Part shown: piece by piece, positions 1 through 9,805 of the stretch
Layout of the letters: each line of letters opens with the position of its first letter
Position numbering within the stretch: the stretch's first letter is position 1
DNA from: Sternotherus odoratus
Lineage: Eukaryota > Chordata > Testudines > Kinosternidae
Length of the DNA: 64,000 nucleotides
Reading direction: 5' to 3'
Assembly: GCA_032164245.1 (NCBI GenBank)
Contig: JAVMKO010000171.1
Span: 124,001-188,000 of the forward strand
Position numbers and translations under genes: made by a program
Notes under the pieces: generated by a model
What the model saw: the letters and a program-made list of their open reading frames with translations, nothing else
Told to the model about the DNA's origin: nothing
The model's database searches: none

Positions 1-593
1 CGGAGCATTTTAACCCCTTTCCTGTCCGACGGTCCTGGGGGTAGGTGGGTCTCTGGAGGGGGTAGTCAGGGGATGGGGGGTTGGGTAGGGGAGGGGTCCT
101 GGGGCGGGGGGGTCTCTGGAGGGGGTAGTCAGGGGATGGGGGGGTTGGGTAGGGGAGGGGTCCTGGGGCAGAGGGGTCTCTGGAGGGGGTAGTCAGGGGA
201 CGGGGGGGTTGGGTAGGGGAGGGGGTCCTGGGGCGGAGGGGTCTCTGGAGGGGGTAGTCAGGGGACGGGCGGGTTGGGTAGGGGAGGGGGTCCTGGGGCG
301 GGGGGGTCTCTGGAGGGGGTCCAGTCAGGGGACAGGGGGGGTTGGGTAGGGGAGGGGTCCTGGGGCGGAGGGGTCTCTGGAGGGGGTAGTCAGGGGATGG
401 GGGTGTTGGGTAGGGGAGGGGGTCCTGGGGCGGGGGGGGGTCTCTGGAGGGGGGAGTCAGGGGATGGGGGGGTTGGGTAGGGGAGGGGTCCTGGGGCGGA
501 GGGGTCTCTGGAGGGGGGAGTCAGGGGATGGGGGGTTGGGTAGGGGAGGGGTCCTGGGGCAGAGGGGTCTCTGGAGGGGGTAGTCAGGGGACG
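1..593. repeat. G-rich minisatellite, 62-65 bp unit
   Basis: About nine head-to-tail copies of a G-rich unit that begins at GGTCTCTGGAGGGGG and contains TAGTCAGGGGA and TTGGGTAGGGGAGGGG. Copies start near 49, 111, 176 and so on, so the period is about 62-65 bp. Small differences (ATGGGG/ACGGGG, GGCGGA/GGCAGA) separate the copies. The array ends abruptly at about 594 against AT-rich DNA. Runs of four or more G on one strand give it G-quadruplex potential. The short ORFs inside are repeat by-products. Confidence 0.95.
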
Positions 594-2040
594 GATTAAT
601 AGTAAGGATTACATTGAAATATAAATACCTCTTAAAAATACCTGTCAGCAGTTAAAATTAAATTCACTGTGGTAGTATTAATTTTTTACAGGTTTAATAG
701 TGTATTTTTCATACTTTCACCAGTATACATTAAAGAACGTTTAATTTATAAACAAAAATGAAATTTAAATGACTTCTCTTTTCATACTTTTAAATACATT
801 TTTCTTCAAGTAGTCAAAAACAATAAAAAGCTACCCTAGGAGTTAGTCTGTAGTTAGGGTTAAGTGGTGTTTCTGTATGTGTAGTTTTTTTTTTTTTTTT
901 TAATTAAAACAGTTTAATATATTTGAGAATAAGCAGACAGGTGGAACTTGCCTTGCAAAATACTGTAGGTAGCTATTTCACCATCTGCTTCAATGGTATT
1001 TCCATTTTCCACTCTCCAAATATCAGTACATTTATGTGTTTCTGACTTCAATTTATGTTAAAGGTGATCTGAAAAATTTACTTCCCCAAGTAGCATGGGA
1101 TGGGTCATTCTGTTAGTAACTGACTGTAAATATGCCTTTTAGAAAAATGAAGTATAGAAAGTCATTGGCATTTTGCTGTGATGTTCCACAATCTGTTATG
1201 CTGTGATGTTGCAGCTACCATTTCCCCCTGTTGCACTTAGGAGCCCAGAAGAGTTCACTAAAGTGAAGGTTTATAGGTAGTATGGTTTTCATCTCAAGGT
1301 TAAATAATATTTTAAAGACTTTAACTGCTCCATATAATTGCCATACCATTTTCCTGGCTACTTTTAGCCCAACTCTGTACTCCAGTAGCTGTTATATCAA
1401 AGAAGGATGCAGTTTGAGATATCTGGTTTCCCTCTGTTGCTAACTTGAGTACAGCTGATTTTGTTTTAAAAGCTAAATTCAGCTGCATTCCACTTAATTT
1501 TAAAGTCTTGCAGGGAACCTTTTAATATGAGTTGGGTGTGCGTGGGGGCCAGGAAGGACCATGCATCCACTTCCCCCCGAAGTTAGAAGAAAACCACAGT
1601 GCCAAGTGGTGGCTTTACAGTATAAATAGTAAGACTGTGCTATTAATAAGCCAAATAGGACACCTTAAAAAGAAAAAGACCTGACCTTCACACTGATCAT
1701 AACAAAGCACTCTGAGTTAAGGTTGCCAAATAGTCCTTAATTCAATCTCATTTAGTCTAAACCTTCTCTAAAACTCCAGCACTGTAGTATCGAAGTGACT
1801 TAGTATTGTGCGAATGTGCAGTCTCTCAAACAGTGGATCTTAATGCATCCTGTCATATGCTTTACTAAGAAATTACTTCCTACTTTCCTAAGCAATCTGT
1901 GATGTTCCCCAAAGTAGGAGTGGTTCCATCATTCATGTGGGATAGAGAAATAGGATCCCTAGTTTATAGATGAGGAAACTGAGAAACCAGAAGGCAGACA
2001 TGATTTGCAAGGGCCACACACAGGCTGACTCCCCGGTGCC
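594..2040. other. AT-rich stretch with no recognisable gene
   Basis: Base composition switches sharply from G-rich to AT-rich at about 594 and back at about 2030. There is a T-run near 884-902. No ORF of useful length, splice-bounded exon or RNA gene was recognised. The last 80 bases resemble a MIR/CORE-SINE (separate entry). It could be intronic or intergenic DNA. Confidence 0.6.
1955..2025 (+). repeat. MIR/CORE-SINE-like fragment
   Basis: TAGATGAGGAAACTGAGA followed by GCAAGGGCCACACACAGG matches the well-known core of MIR-type SINEs (GATGAGGAAACTGAGG ... AAGGTCACACAG). Only about 70 bp is preserved. This is by-eye recognition of an ancient amniote repeat. Confidence 0.5.
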
Positions 2041-2109
2041 CCTCGCCTGGCCCGGTCAGGCCTCCTCATCCTCCCCTTGGCCCCATGCCCACCCCCCTCT
2101 GTGCCCCTG

Positions 2110-2285
2110 GGGGCTGGTGGGTTAGAGCAAGGGGGGCTAGGAGCCCAGACTCCTGGGTTCTCTCCCCGGCTCTGGGAGGGGAGTGGGGGCTGGTGGGTTA
2201 GAGCAGGGGGGACTGGGAGCCAGGACTCCTGGGTTCTCTCCCTGGCTCTGGAAGGCGAGTGGGGGGCTGGAGGTCACCCAGGTCC
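2110..2285 (+). repeat. 75-bp GC-rich dispersed repeat, two copies
   Basis: Two copies of the unit GGACTCCTGGGTTCTCTC + GGCTCTGGGAGGGGAGTGGG + a GGTTAGAGCAGGGGG tail. The same unit recurs, in both orientations, in at least a dozen places here (for example 3250-3440, 4370-4640, 7105-7345, 8590-8870, 11270-11500, 30510-30700, 41580-41800, 49600-50170, 55120-55570). It lies in introns and between genes. In reverse orientation it presents a pyrimidine tract plus CAG (CTCCCCTCCCAG) that looks like a 3' splice site. Confidence 0.9.
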
Positions 2286-2298
2286 TTCCCCTTCCCAG

Positions 2299-3778
2299 GA
2301 GGCCGTGCAGCGGGAGGCTGGCCCCACAAGGCCCCAGTGGACAAGAGGCAGAACATCCATACCACTGGCACACCAATGCACTGAATGGCTCAGAAACCGA
2401 ACAAAAAACTACGAGCACCAAATGGAGGTGCTGGAGGACCAACAAAGGTACCCCCCCCAGCACCCCGCCACCCCCCCAATCCCTCCCCCACCAGGGGGCC
2501 GCGCCTGCCGCTCAGCCCGGCCCTGCTCTCGCCACAGGAATGAGCTCCTCCAGTTGGAACAAGAATATGAGTTAAAGCGAAATAAAATGATATCCGGCCA
2601 CAGGGAAGAGAAGGAGAAACTCGTGCAGCAGCACGAAAGGAGGTACCAGGGGACCCGGGGACCCCTCACCCAGCGCCGAGATGCGCCCACCTCTGGGGCG
2701 GGGCGGCGGGTGACCCGGGGACCCCTCGCCTGGCACTGAGATGCGCCCACCTCTGGGGCGGGGCGGCGGGTGACCCGGGGACCCCTCGCCCGGTGCCGAG
2801 ATGCGCCCACCTCTGGGGCGGGGCGGCGGGTGACCTAGGGACCCGGCACAGAGATGCGCCCACCTCTGGGGCGGGGCGGCAGGTGACCCGGGGACCCCTC
2901 GCCCGGTGCCGAGATGCACCCACCTCTGGGGCGGGGCGGCGGGTGACCTAGGGACCCGGCACAGAGATGCGCCCACCTCTGGGGCGGGGCGGCGGGTGAC
3001 CTAGGGACCCGGCACAGAGATGCGCCCACCTCTGGGGCGGGGCGGCGGGTTCCCCAGGCCAGGCTACCCCCCACCGTGGAGCTCCAACACCCCCCCCTTC
3101 TCCACAGGTTGGCGGCGGAATGTGAAAGAAAGTCTGCCCAATCTTTCCAACAAATGAACTTTTGGAAAAGTATTGGAGAGGGCTGGCAGCTGGAGGCCCA
3201 GAAGCATAAAAGAGTGCCAGGCTCAAATGCCAGCCCCCACCAGGTGAGTGCCGGGGGAACCCAGGAGTCCTGGCTGCCCACCACCGTGCTCTAACCACTA
3301 TCCCCCACTCCCCTCCCAGAGCCGGGGAGAGAACCCAGGAGTCCTGGCTCCTAGCCCCCCCTGCTCTAACCCACCAGCCCCCACTCCCCTCCCAGAGCCG
3401 GGGAGAGAACTCAGGCGTCTGGGCTCCCAGCCCCCACTCCCCTCCCGAGGCCGGTAGGAGGGAGGTGAGTCTGCTGGGGGCCGGGGCACCATGGGGCTGT
3501 GGGTATGGGGGGGGAGGGTGAGGGGGCAGGGTGCTGTCAGTGTTGGGCACCATGGGGGGCTGGGCTTGGTGGGTTCTGGCCGCCGGGGGGGGTGCTGTGG
3601 GGCTGGGCTCTGCGGTTGGTGGGCTCTGGGCACCGGGGGGATTGCTATGGGGCAGGGGGCCGGGTGCTCACCCTCCCCCCGTCTCCCGCAGGTGCAGCCC
3701 CCCTTCCGCCTGCCCGTCCTCCAGGACACCCCCAAGACAACCCAAGGCCGAAAGAAGGGAAAGAGGGGGGGCCTGTAA
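2299..3778 (+). CDS. CNTROB-like paralog, C-terminal half (unit 0, open frame)
   Basis: Four exons join in frame without a stop: 2299-2447, 2538-2642, 3108-3243 and 3692-3778 (TAA). Every intron has GT-AG ends, and the phases agree (2, 2, 0). The product is about 158 residues of charged coiled coil. It aligns exon for exon with the neighbouring centrobin copy (CTEWLRNR vs VTEWLAQV; NELLQLEQEYEL vs KQLLELSGHHEW). It is strongly diverged: the second exon is 105 nt, versus 126 nt in the main copy, the same length as unit 2 near 10.1 kb. The last exon is lysine/arginine-rich and is followed by AATAAA. No start exon, promoter or N-terminal half is visible, so the 5' end is unknown. Human centrobin is a daughter-centriole coiled-coil protein; whether this paralog is expressed cannot be told. 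An open frame over four exons argues against old junk, but a recent pseudogene fragment is possible. Confidence 0.55.
2643..3060 (+). repeat. 60-bp intronic minisatellite (unit 0)
   Basis: Tandem units of GAGATGCGCCCACCTCTGGG + GCGGGGCGGCGGGTGACC + CGGGGACCCCTCGCC, period 60 bp at first, then shortened units of about 46 bp with CTAGGGACCCGGCACA. It fills the intron between the second and third exons of unit 0. The same array sits in the homologous intron at 6503-6860 and 10200-10730. It therefore predates the tandem duplication of the locus. Confidence 0.93.
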
Positions 3779-3808
3779 CATTCCTGCCCCCGTTTGGTTT
3801 TTGTTGTA

Positions 3809-3814
3809 AATAAA
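3809..3814 (+). terminator. Poly(A) signal of CNTROB-like unit 0
   Basis: AATAAA lies 31 nt after the TAA of the unit 0 terminal exon and is followed by a T-rich stretch. The spacing suits a real cleavage/polyadenylation site, which supports unit 0 having once been a complete 3' gene end. Confidence 0.65.
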
Positions 3815-3849
3815 AAGTTTGTTCTATTTTTGAACTAAAGAAGAGTTTG

Positions 3850-4222
3850 TTCTCTTTTGCAGGCCCCTCCCCCGTGCCGTGGTTGGGGGGTGGCCCCCCA
3901 AGTCCTGCCCCCCGCGCCCTCCTCTGAGCAGACCCACGGCATCCCGCCTCCTCCCAGGCCCGAGTAGCGGAGCCTGGACAGTCATTGGCCGAGCTGGGTC
4001 CGTCGGGGCGGGGGGCGTGCCCCCGCGCCCAGCCCCTCCCCCGGCCCCCTGCTCCGCCCTCCCACCGCCATTAGCGCTCATCTCCTTTGGTGCGAACGCG
4101 GATTACACAGCCCGCGGTGCCCGCCCCACACCCTCCGGCGCGGGCGCCTAGGGGCCGGGTGTCTCCCCCTCGTCCCGGGCTGGCTCCCCCACCGGCAGGC
4201 TGGCGAGTCTTGGAATACTGCG
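3850..4222 (+). promoter_or_regulatory. CpG-rich promoter of CNTROB, first copy
   Basis: A GC- and CpG-rich stretch lies directly upstream of the ATG at 4223. It contains an inverted CCAAT box (CATTGGCCGAG near 3984) and GGGGCGGGG near 4005, and no TATA box. The block from about 4031 (GCCCCTCCCCCGG, ACCGCCATTAGCGCTCAT) is repeated almost unchanged from 5169, where it precedes the second ATG. In human, CNTROB is divergent from TRAPPC1. Here the upstream side is the 3' end of unit 0 and no TRAPPC1 exon was seen. Confidence 0.6.
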
Positions 4223-5168
4223 ATGGAGGCGGTGAGGTCGCGCCTGCGGACCATGCTGGAGGTTCCCCGCGAGCCGCCCCCGGGTGAGTGGGGTAGGTGG
4301 CGCAGTGCCCTGGGGGTCAGGGCTGGAGGCGGGACCGCCCCCCCGCCCCAGAGGTGGCCGCATCTCTGCACCGGGACAGGGATCCCTGGAGTCCTGGCTC
4401 CCAGCCCCCCTGCTCCCCCCCACTCCCTTCTCAGAGCTGGGGAGAGAACCCTGGAGTCCTGGCTCCCAGCCCCCCTGCTTTAACCGCTAGCCCCCACTCC
4501 CCTCCCAGAGCTGGGGAGAGAACCCTGGAGTCCTGGCTCCCAGCCCCCCTGCTTTAACCGCTAGCCCCCACTCCCTTCTCAGTGCTGGGGAGAGAACCCA
4601 GGCGTCCTGCCTCCCAGCCCCCCCGCTCTATCCACTAGCCCCCACTCCTACTTGGGGGTGGTGCACGCGCGGCCCGTGGGGTGGGACGGGCTGGAGGTCC
4701 GTGCCCCTTAGCAGCCACCCCTTTCTCCAGCAGGGGACGCCCTCGGCCTGGCGGAGCGGAAGGACGACGACTCCGAGAGCGACAGCACCACTGCCCTCCT
4801 CGCGTGAGTGCTGGGGGCGGGTGGAGGCCCAGCGGGCGGCGGATGCCCAGCAGGCCCTGGCGGCGGCGCAGGCCGAGGTCCAGCGGCTGGAGAGCGAGCG
4901 GGAGGCGGCGCGGAGCGAGCGGGACGGGCTGCAGATGGAGATCAGCCTGGTGAAGGTAACGGGGCCCGGCCCCTCTAGGGGGCGCCGGCTCCGCCCCTGG
5001 CCCCAGGGCGGGGATTGGCAGGCTGGGGGGGGGGGCAATGGAGCGGGGCCGGTCCCCTCTGCCAGCCGCCCCCTTGTGCCCCCAGGCGCGGTGTGAGGCC
5101 CAGAAGGCGGAGCTGGAGGCGGAGCTGAAGGTGGCGCAGGAGGAGAAGGTGACGGAGTGGCTGGCGCA
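4223..5168 (+). pseudogene. CNTROB: CNTROB 5' exons, truncated tandem duplicate (unit 1a)
   Basis: Exon 1 is 4223-4283 (MEAVRSRLRTMLEVPREPPP, like human MESVRGQLQTML), donor GTGAGT. Exon 2 is 4734-4803 (the acidic DDDSESDSTTALLA motif, like human EEDSFDSDSTATLL). A coiled-coil exon body follows at about 4818-4955, then a partial exon 5086-5168. That last exon stops in the middle of a codon block (TEWLAQ) where the second promoter copy begins, so the copy has no 3' end. Exon 2 has a normal donor, but only about 14 nt later the sequence is already inside a much later centrobin coiled-coil exon that has no acceptor. The main copy has the same defect. Probably non-functional. Confidence 0.8.
4370..4640 (-). 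repeat. 75-bp dispersed repeat array in CNTROB intron 1, first copy
   Basis: Three to four units of the GC-rich 75-bp repeat (reverse orientation: CCCCCACTCCC ... GAGAACC ... GAGTCCTGGCTCCCAGCC). The duplicate intron at 5520-5700 has one unit fewer, which accounts for the 75-bp difference between the two intron copies. Confidence 0.88.
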
Positions 5169-5360
5169 GGCCCCTCCCCCGCCCCCTGCTCCCCCCTCCC
5201 ACCGCCATTAGCGCTCATCTGCTTTGGTGCGAACGCGGATTACACAGCCCGCGGTGCCCGCCCCACACCCTCCGGCGCGGGGCGCCTAGGGGCCGGGTGT
5301 CTCCCCCTCGTCCCGGGCTGGCTCCCCCACCGGCAGGCCGGCGAGTCTTGGAATACTGCG
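5169..5360 (+). promoter_or_regulatory. CpG-rich promoter of CNTROB, second copy
   Basis: Near-identical to 4031-4222: ACCGCCATTAGCGCTCAT, GTGCGAACGCGGATTACA, then the leader CGAGTCTTGGAATACTGCG before the ATG at 5361. The 5' part beyond about 4031 of the first copy (with the inverted CCAAT box) is not duplicated. This promoter may therefore be shorter than the original. Confidence 0.6.
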
Positions 5361-8300
5361 ATGGAGGCGGTGAGGTCGCGCCTGCGGACCATGCTGGAGG
5401 TTCCCCGCGAGCCGCCCCCGGGTGAGTGGGGTAGGTGGCGCAGTGCCCTGGGGGTCAGGGCTGGAGGCGGGACCGCCGCCCCGCCCCAGAGGTGGCCGCA
5501 TCTCTGCACCGGGACAGGGATCCCTGGAGTCGTGGCTCCCAGCCCCCCTGCTCACCCCACTCCCTTCTCAGAGCTGGGGAGAGAACCCAGGAGTCCTGCC
5601 TCCCAGCCCCCCTGCTTTAACCGCTAGCCCCCACTCCCTTCTCAGAGCTGGGGAGAGAACCCAGGCGTCCTGCGTCCCAGCCCCCCCGCTCTATCCACTA
5701 GCCCCCACTCCTACTTGGGGGTGGTGCACGCGCGGCCCGTGGGGTGGGACGGGCTGGAGGTCCGTGCCCCTTAGCAGCCAGCCCCTTTCTCCAGCAGGGG
5801 ACGCCCTCGGCCTGGCGGAGCAGAAGGACGACGACTCCGAGAGCGACAGCACCACTGCCCTCCTCGCGTGAGTGCTGGGGGCGGGTGGAGGCCCAGCGGG
5901 CGGCGGATGCCCAGCAGGCCCTGGCGGCGGCGCAGGCCGAGGTCCAGCGGCTGGAGAGCGAGCGGGAGGCGGCGCGGAGCGAGCGGGACGGGCTGCAGAT
6001 GGAGATCAGCCTGGTGAAGGTAACGGGGCCCGGCCCCTCTAGGGGGCGCCGGCTCCGCCCCTGGCCCCAGGGCGGGGATTGGCAGGCTGGGGCGGGGGGG
6101 GGGGCAATGGAGCGGGGCCGGTCCCCTCTGCCAGCGGCCCCCTTGTGCCCCCAGGCGCGGTGCGAGGCCCAGAAGGCGGAGCTGGAGGCGGAGCTGAAGG
6201 TGGCGCTGGAGCAGCAGGTGACGGAGTGGCTGGCGCAGGTGCTCGAGGACGGCCTGCGCCAGGCGGGCACCCTGCTGGAGCAGCACAGGTACCCCCCCAG
6301 CGCCCCGCCACCCCCCGATCCCTCCCCCACCGGGGGGCCGCGCCCGCCGCTCACCCCGGCCCTCCCCCCGCCACAGGAAGCAGCTGCTGGAGCTGAGCGG
6401 GCACCACGAGTGGGAGCTGGGCAGTCAGCTGGCGCAGTTCCGGGCAGAGCTGGCGGAGCGCGAGGAGCGGCAGCAGCGGATGGTTGACGACTACGAGCTG
6501 AGGTACCAGGGGACCCGGGACCCCTCGCCCGGCACCGAGATGAGCCCACCTCTGGGGCGGGGCGGCGGGTGACCCGGGGACCCCTCGCCCAGCACCGAGA
6601 TGCGCCCACCTCTGGGGTGGGGTGGCGGGTGACTCGGGGACCCCTCGCCCGGCACCGAGATGCGCCCACCTCTGGGGCGGGTCGGCGGGTGACCCGGGGA
6701 CCCCTCGCCCGGCACCGAGATGACACCACCTCTGGGGCGGGGCGGCGGGTGACCCGGGGACCCCTCGCCCGGCACCGAGATGCGCCCACCTCTGGGGCGG
6801 GGCGGCGGGTGACCCGGGGACCCCTCGCCTGGCTCCGAGATGCGCCCACCTCTGGGGCGGCAGGTAACCCAGGCCAGGCTACCCCCCACCGTGGAGCCCC
6901 GACACTCCCCCTTCTCCGCAGGCTGGACAGGCAGGAGGAGGCGGCGCGGGAGCTGCAGGCTGGGACGAGGCGGCTGGAGGCCCAGCGGGCCAACATGGTG
7001 GCCCGGCTCCAGGCCATGATGGAGTCGCACTGGAACGAGGCCCTGCGGCTACTGACCGGAGACGCCCCCGCACAGTCCCCCCCCCAAAGGCCATCGCCAG
7101 GTGAGTGCCGGGGGAACCCAGGAGTCCTGGCTGCCTGCCACCCCGCTCTAACCACTATCCCCCACTCCCCTCCCAGAGCCGGGGAGAGAACCCAGGAGTC
7201 CTGGCTGCCTGCCACCCCGCTCTAACCACTATCCCCCACTCCCCTCCCAGAGCCGGGGAGAGAACCCAGGAGTCCTGGCTCCCAGCCCCCCCACTTCCCT
7301 CCCAGAGCCAGGGAGAGAACCCAGGAGTCCTGGCTCCCCACAGCCGGTCTTTAACCCCCCGCCTTTCTCTGCCCCCGACAGCCTCCTGTCTCCTCCTCGG
7401 CAGAGCGCCCCTGCCAGCCCCACAGCCCCGCCCCGCCCAGGAAGCCGGAGGGCTGGCCGGGGGACCCCCGGAGCGGGGGGTCCGGGGACGGCGAGGCGGG
7501 GGGCTGGGCCTTCGCCCCGGCCGTGCCCCTGCAGCCCGTCGCCCAGCGCGGCTCCCTGCCAGCGGGGCGGGGCCCCGAGCGCTTCCTGCCCCCGGCGCCC
7601 GGCACAGCTGATCTACCAGAGTGTCCCGAGCCAGCCGGGCTTCCGGCCGCTGGAGCCGCAGCTCGACGACTCCGCCGGGCCAGGTAGGGGGCTGGGGGCG
7701 CCCCCCGGCCCACCCCCCCCAGCTCCTGGGAGCAGCCCCCCCCAGGCATCCCAGCACCCCTGCGATCCCCCCATCTCCTCTCCCTGCAGGCTTGGCCCAG
7801 GAGGACCCCCCAGCGCCGTGGGAGACGCTCCGGCCCCACGGCGCCCCATGGATCCCCCCCGCTGCCGTGCAGAAGACCAAGGTGCCGCTCGCCAAAGCCA
7901 GCTATGGGCAGCGGGGCCTGGAGCCGCCGAGACCCCCGCAGCGCCCGGCCGGTGAGCCCCCCATTTCCCCCCATGGCGCCCAGCCGGGGAGTTCCCCCTG
8001 CCCCATGGCACTCAGCTCCCTGCCCCACAGCGCCCCCTAGCGCCCCCCTGGGGCCAGCCCTGCTTACCAGGGGAGAGCGCCCCCTGCTGAGCCCCCTGCC
8101 CCACTCCCTGCCCCCTAGCACCGCCCTGTCTCTCAAGGGGTGCCCCCTGCTGACCCTCCCACTCCTGCCCCACAGCACCCCCTGGGGCCAGCCCTGCCTG
8201 CCAAGGGAGAGCACCCTCTGCCCCACAGCGCCCCCTATTGCCTCCCTGGGGCCAGCTCCTGCCCCCCCAGCTCACCCCGTCTCTCTCCCAGGGGGCGAGG

Positions 8301-9287
8301 GGGGGTTCCTGTCCCCCTGGCAGATGGCCGAGGCCTCCCGCCTGCTGCGGCTGTACCAGGCCAGGGGCCGGGCGGCCCCCTCCTCCGAGGAGCTCTACGC
8401 CTCCCTGCGCTCCGGCGACGGGTAAGGCTGGCACCGCGCCCGCCCCGGGAGACCCCCCCCCGCGGGACTACAACTCCCAGGGTGCACTGCTGGACCCCGC
8501 GTTGCATGCTGGGAGGTGGAGTCCAACACCTGCTGTTGTTCACCTGCCCCACAAACCTTAGGCTATGGATCCAGGTGTTGGGGGGATCCCCACGTCGACC
8601 CCCCACTCCAGGCTGGGAGCCAGGACTCCTGGGTTCTCTCCCCAGCTCTGGGAGGAGAGTGGGGTCTAGTGGTTAGAGCAGGGGGGGCTGGGAGCCCAGA
8701 CTCCTGGGTTCTCTCCCCAGCTCTGGGAGGGGAGTGGGGGCTGGTGGGTTAGAGCAGGGGGGGCTGGGAGCCAGGACTCCTGGGTTCTCTCCCCGGCTCT
8801 GGGAGGGGAGGGGGGGCTGGTGGGTTAGAGCAGGGGGGGCTGGGAGCCAGGACTCCTGGGTTCTCTCGGCCCCGAGCTCCAGTCCTGTCTGCTGCCCCCC
8901 AGGCCTGACGTGAAGGGCGACGGGGGCCACGGGAACCCAGCCACCCCCAGGAACCTCAACCCCCGGCTGCCCGAGGCCGGCAGGCAGGAGGTGAGTCTGG
9001 CGGGGGCCGGGGTGCCATGGGGCTGTGTGTTGGGGGGACAGTGAGGGGGCAGGGCGCTGTCAGTGTTGGGCACCATGGGGGGCTGGACTTGGTGGGTTCT
9101 GGACGCCTGGGGGTGCTTTGGGGCTGGGCTCTGTGCTTGGTGGGCTCTGGGATTGCTATGGGGCAGGGGGCCGGGCGCTCACCCTCCCCCCGTCTCCCGC
9201 AGGTGGGGGCCCCCCGGCGCCCGGCCCTTCCCCAAGAAGACCGACGGCCCTGCCAAGGACGGGCGGAAGGCGACCGTGTGGAGATGA
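5361..9287 (+). CDS. CNTROB: CNTROB (centrobin), rearranged copy with internal loss and apparent frameshifts
   Basis: Centrobin is a daughter-centriole coiled-coil protein needed for centriole duplication and stability. Exons seen: 5361-5421, 5798-5867, coiled-coil body about 5882-6019, 6155-6288, 6377-6502, 6922-7100, 7382-7683, 7790-7951, 8292-8421, 8903-8990, 9203-9287. Matches to remembered human centrobin run in order: MEAVRSRLRTML; SDSTTALL; EVQRLESEREAARSERDGLQ; SQLAQFRAELAEREERQQ; ARLQAMMESHWNEA; FRPLEP; VQKTKVPLAKAS; ASRLLRLYQARG; terminal VWR. Roughly 290 residues of the human middle region are absent: after the exon 2 donor the sequence enters a later coiled-coil exon with no acceptor. 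Frames clash three times: at a C-run at 7077-7085 (one base longer than unit 2), inside 7382-7683 near 7607-7620, and in the last exon after 9203. Poly(A) signal at 9467. Either a recently disabled gene or assembly error; most exons are otherwise well preserved. Confidence 0.82.
6503..6860 (+). repeat. 60-bp intronic minisatellite (CNTROB main copy)
   Basis: About six head-to-tail units with an exact 60-bp period (GACCCGGGGACCCCTCGCC, GCACCGAGATGCGCCCACC, TCTGGGGCGGGGCGGCGGGT). It fills the intron between exons 6377-6502 and 6922-7100. It is homologous to the arrays at 2643-3060 and 10200-10730. Confidence 0.95.
7105..7345 (-). repeat. 75-bp dispersed repeat, intron of CNTROB
   Basis: Three units of the GC-rich dispersed repeat in reverse orientation (TCTAACCACTATCCCCCACT, CCCCTCCCAGAGCCGGGGAG, AACCCAGGAGTCCTGGCT). 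Together they fill the intron before exon 7382-7683. Confidence 0.9.
7952..8291 (+). repeat. GCGCCCCCT-rich intron with CTCF-like cores
   Basis: This CNTROB intron repeats CAGCGCCCCCTAG, AGAGCGCCCCCTGCTGAG and CAGCGCCCCCTATTG among CCTGGGGCCAGCCCTGC blocks. The CGCCCCCT(G) core is the central part of the vertebrate CTCF motif. The KCNAB3 intron at 54825-54950 has the opposite-strand version (GGGGGCGCTCTCCCCTGG, CAGCAGGGGGCGTTC). Occupancy is inference only. Confidence 0.45.
8590..8875 (+). repeat. 75-bp dispersed repeat array, CNTROB penultimate intron
   Basis: Four units of the GC-rich 75-bp repeat in forward orientation (CTGGGAGCCAGGACTCCTGG, GTTCTCTCCCCAGCTCTGGG). Just upstream, near 8462, GACTACAACTCCCAGGGTGC resembles a ZNF143/THAP11 (SBS-type) element. 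Confidence 0.9.
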
Positions 9288-9466
9288 AGTGGGGTCCCGG
9301 CGGGAATGCTGGTGCCCGCACCTTGCACCCCCTGTTCTCAGCCCCGGTTGCCATTTTGTGTTGGTGCCCGGGGGGCAGATGTGGGGCGGGGCTGCCCCCC
9401 CGCCTTGTGTTTTGTTACTCTAAGTTATTTCCCCCCCCCGTTGGGGGGCTGTTTGTTATTTTTCTA

Positions 9467-9472
9467 AATAAA
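9467..9472 (+). terminator. Poly(A) signal of CNTROB
   Basis: AATAAA about 180 nt after the expected TGA at 9285-9287, followed by T/G-rich sequence. In the frame carried over from the previous exon the reading stays open past this signal. That is one reason to suspect a one-base error or mutation in the last exon. Confidence 0.75.
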
Positions 9473-9805
9473 GAAGATTTGTTTTTGTTTCCCTCTGCCC
9501 GTTTTCCAGGGCCCGGCCCTGGGTGTACCGGATGGGGGGCACCCCCCAGGTAATTCCAATGCCCAAGGGCACTCAACTACCCCCCTGGCGTTCTTTTGCC
9601 TTGCACAGCCGGCAGTAGTAGGTTGTTATCCCCTTGGTGGAGGGGGATGGACACTGCCAGTCCCTCCCCTTCTCTCCTCCACCCCCATTCTCAGCCCCCC
9701 TGGAGAGTGAGGGCTAGTGGTTGGAGCCAGGACTCCTGGGTTCTCTCCTCGGCTCTGGGAGATGAGTGGGGGGCTGGCGGTCACCCGGGTCCTTCCCCTT
9801 GCCAG

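Noticed and set aside
4022..4081. Minus-strand start MSANGGGR... repeated at both CNTROB promoters, a possible divergent gene
   Set aside because: It does not resemble TRAPPC1 (the human divergent partner). The frame is low-complexity Gly/Ala/Pro from CpG-rich DNA, and no donor was identified.
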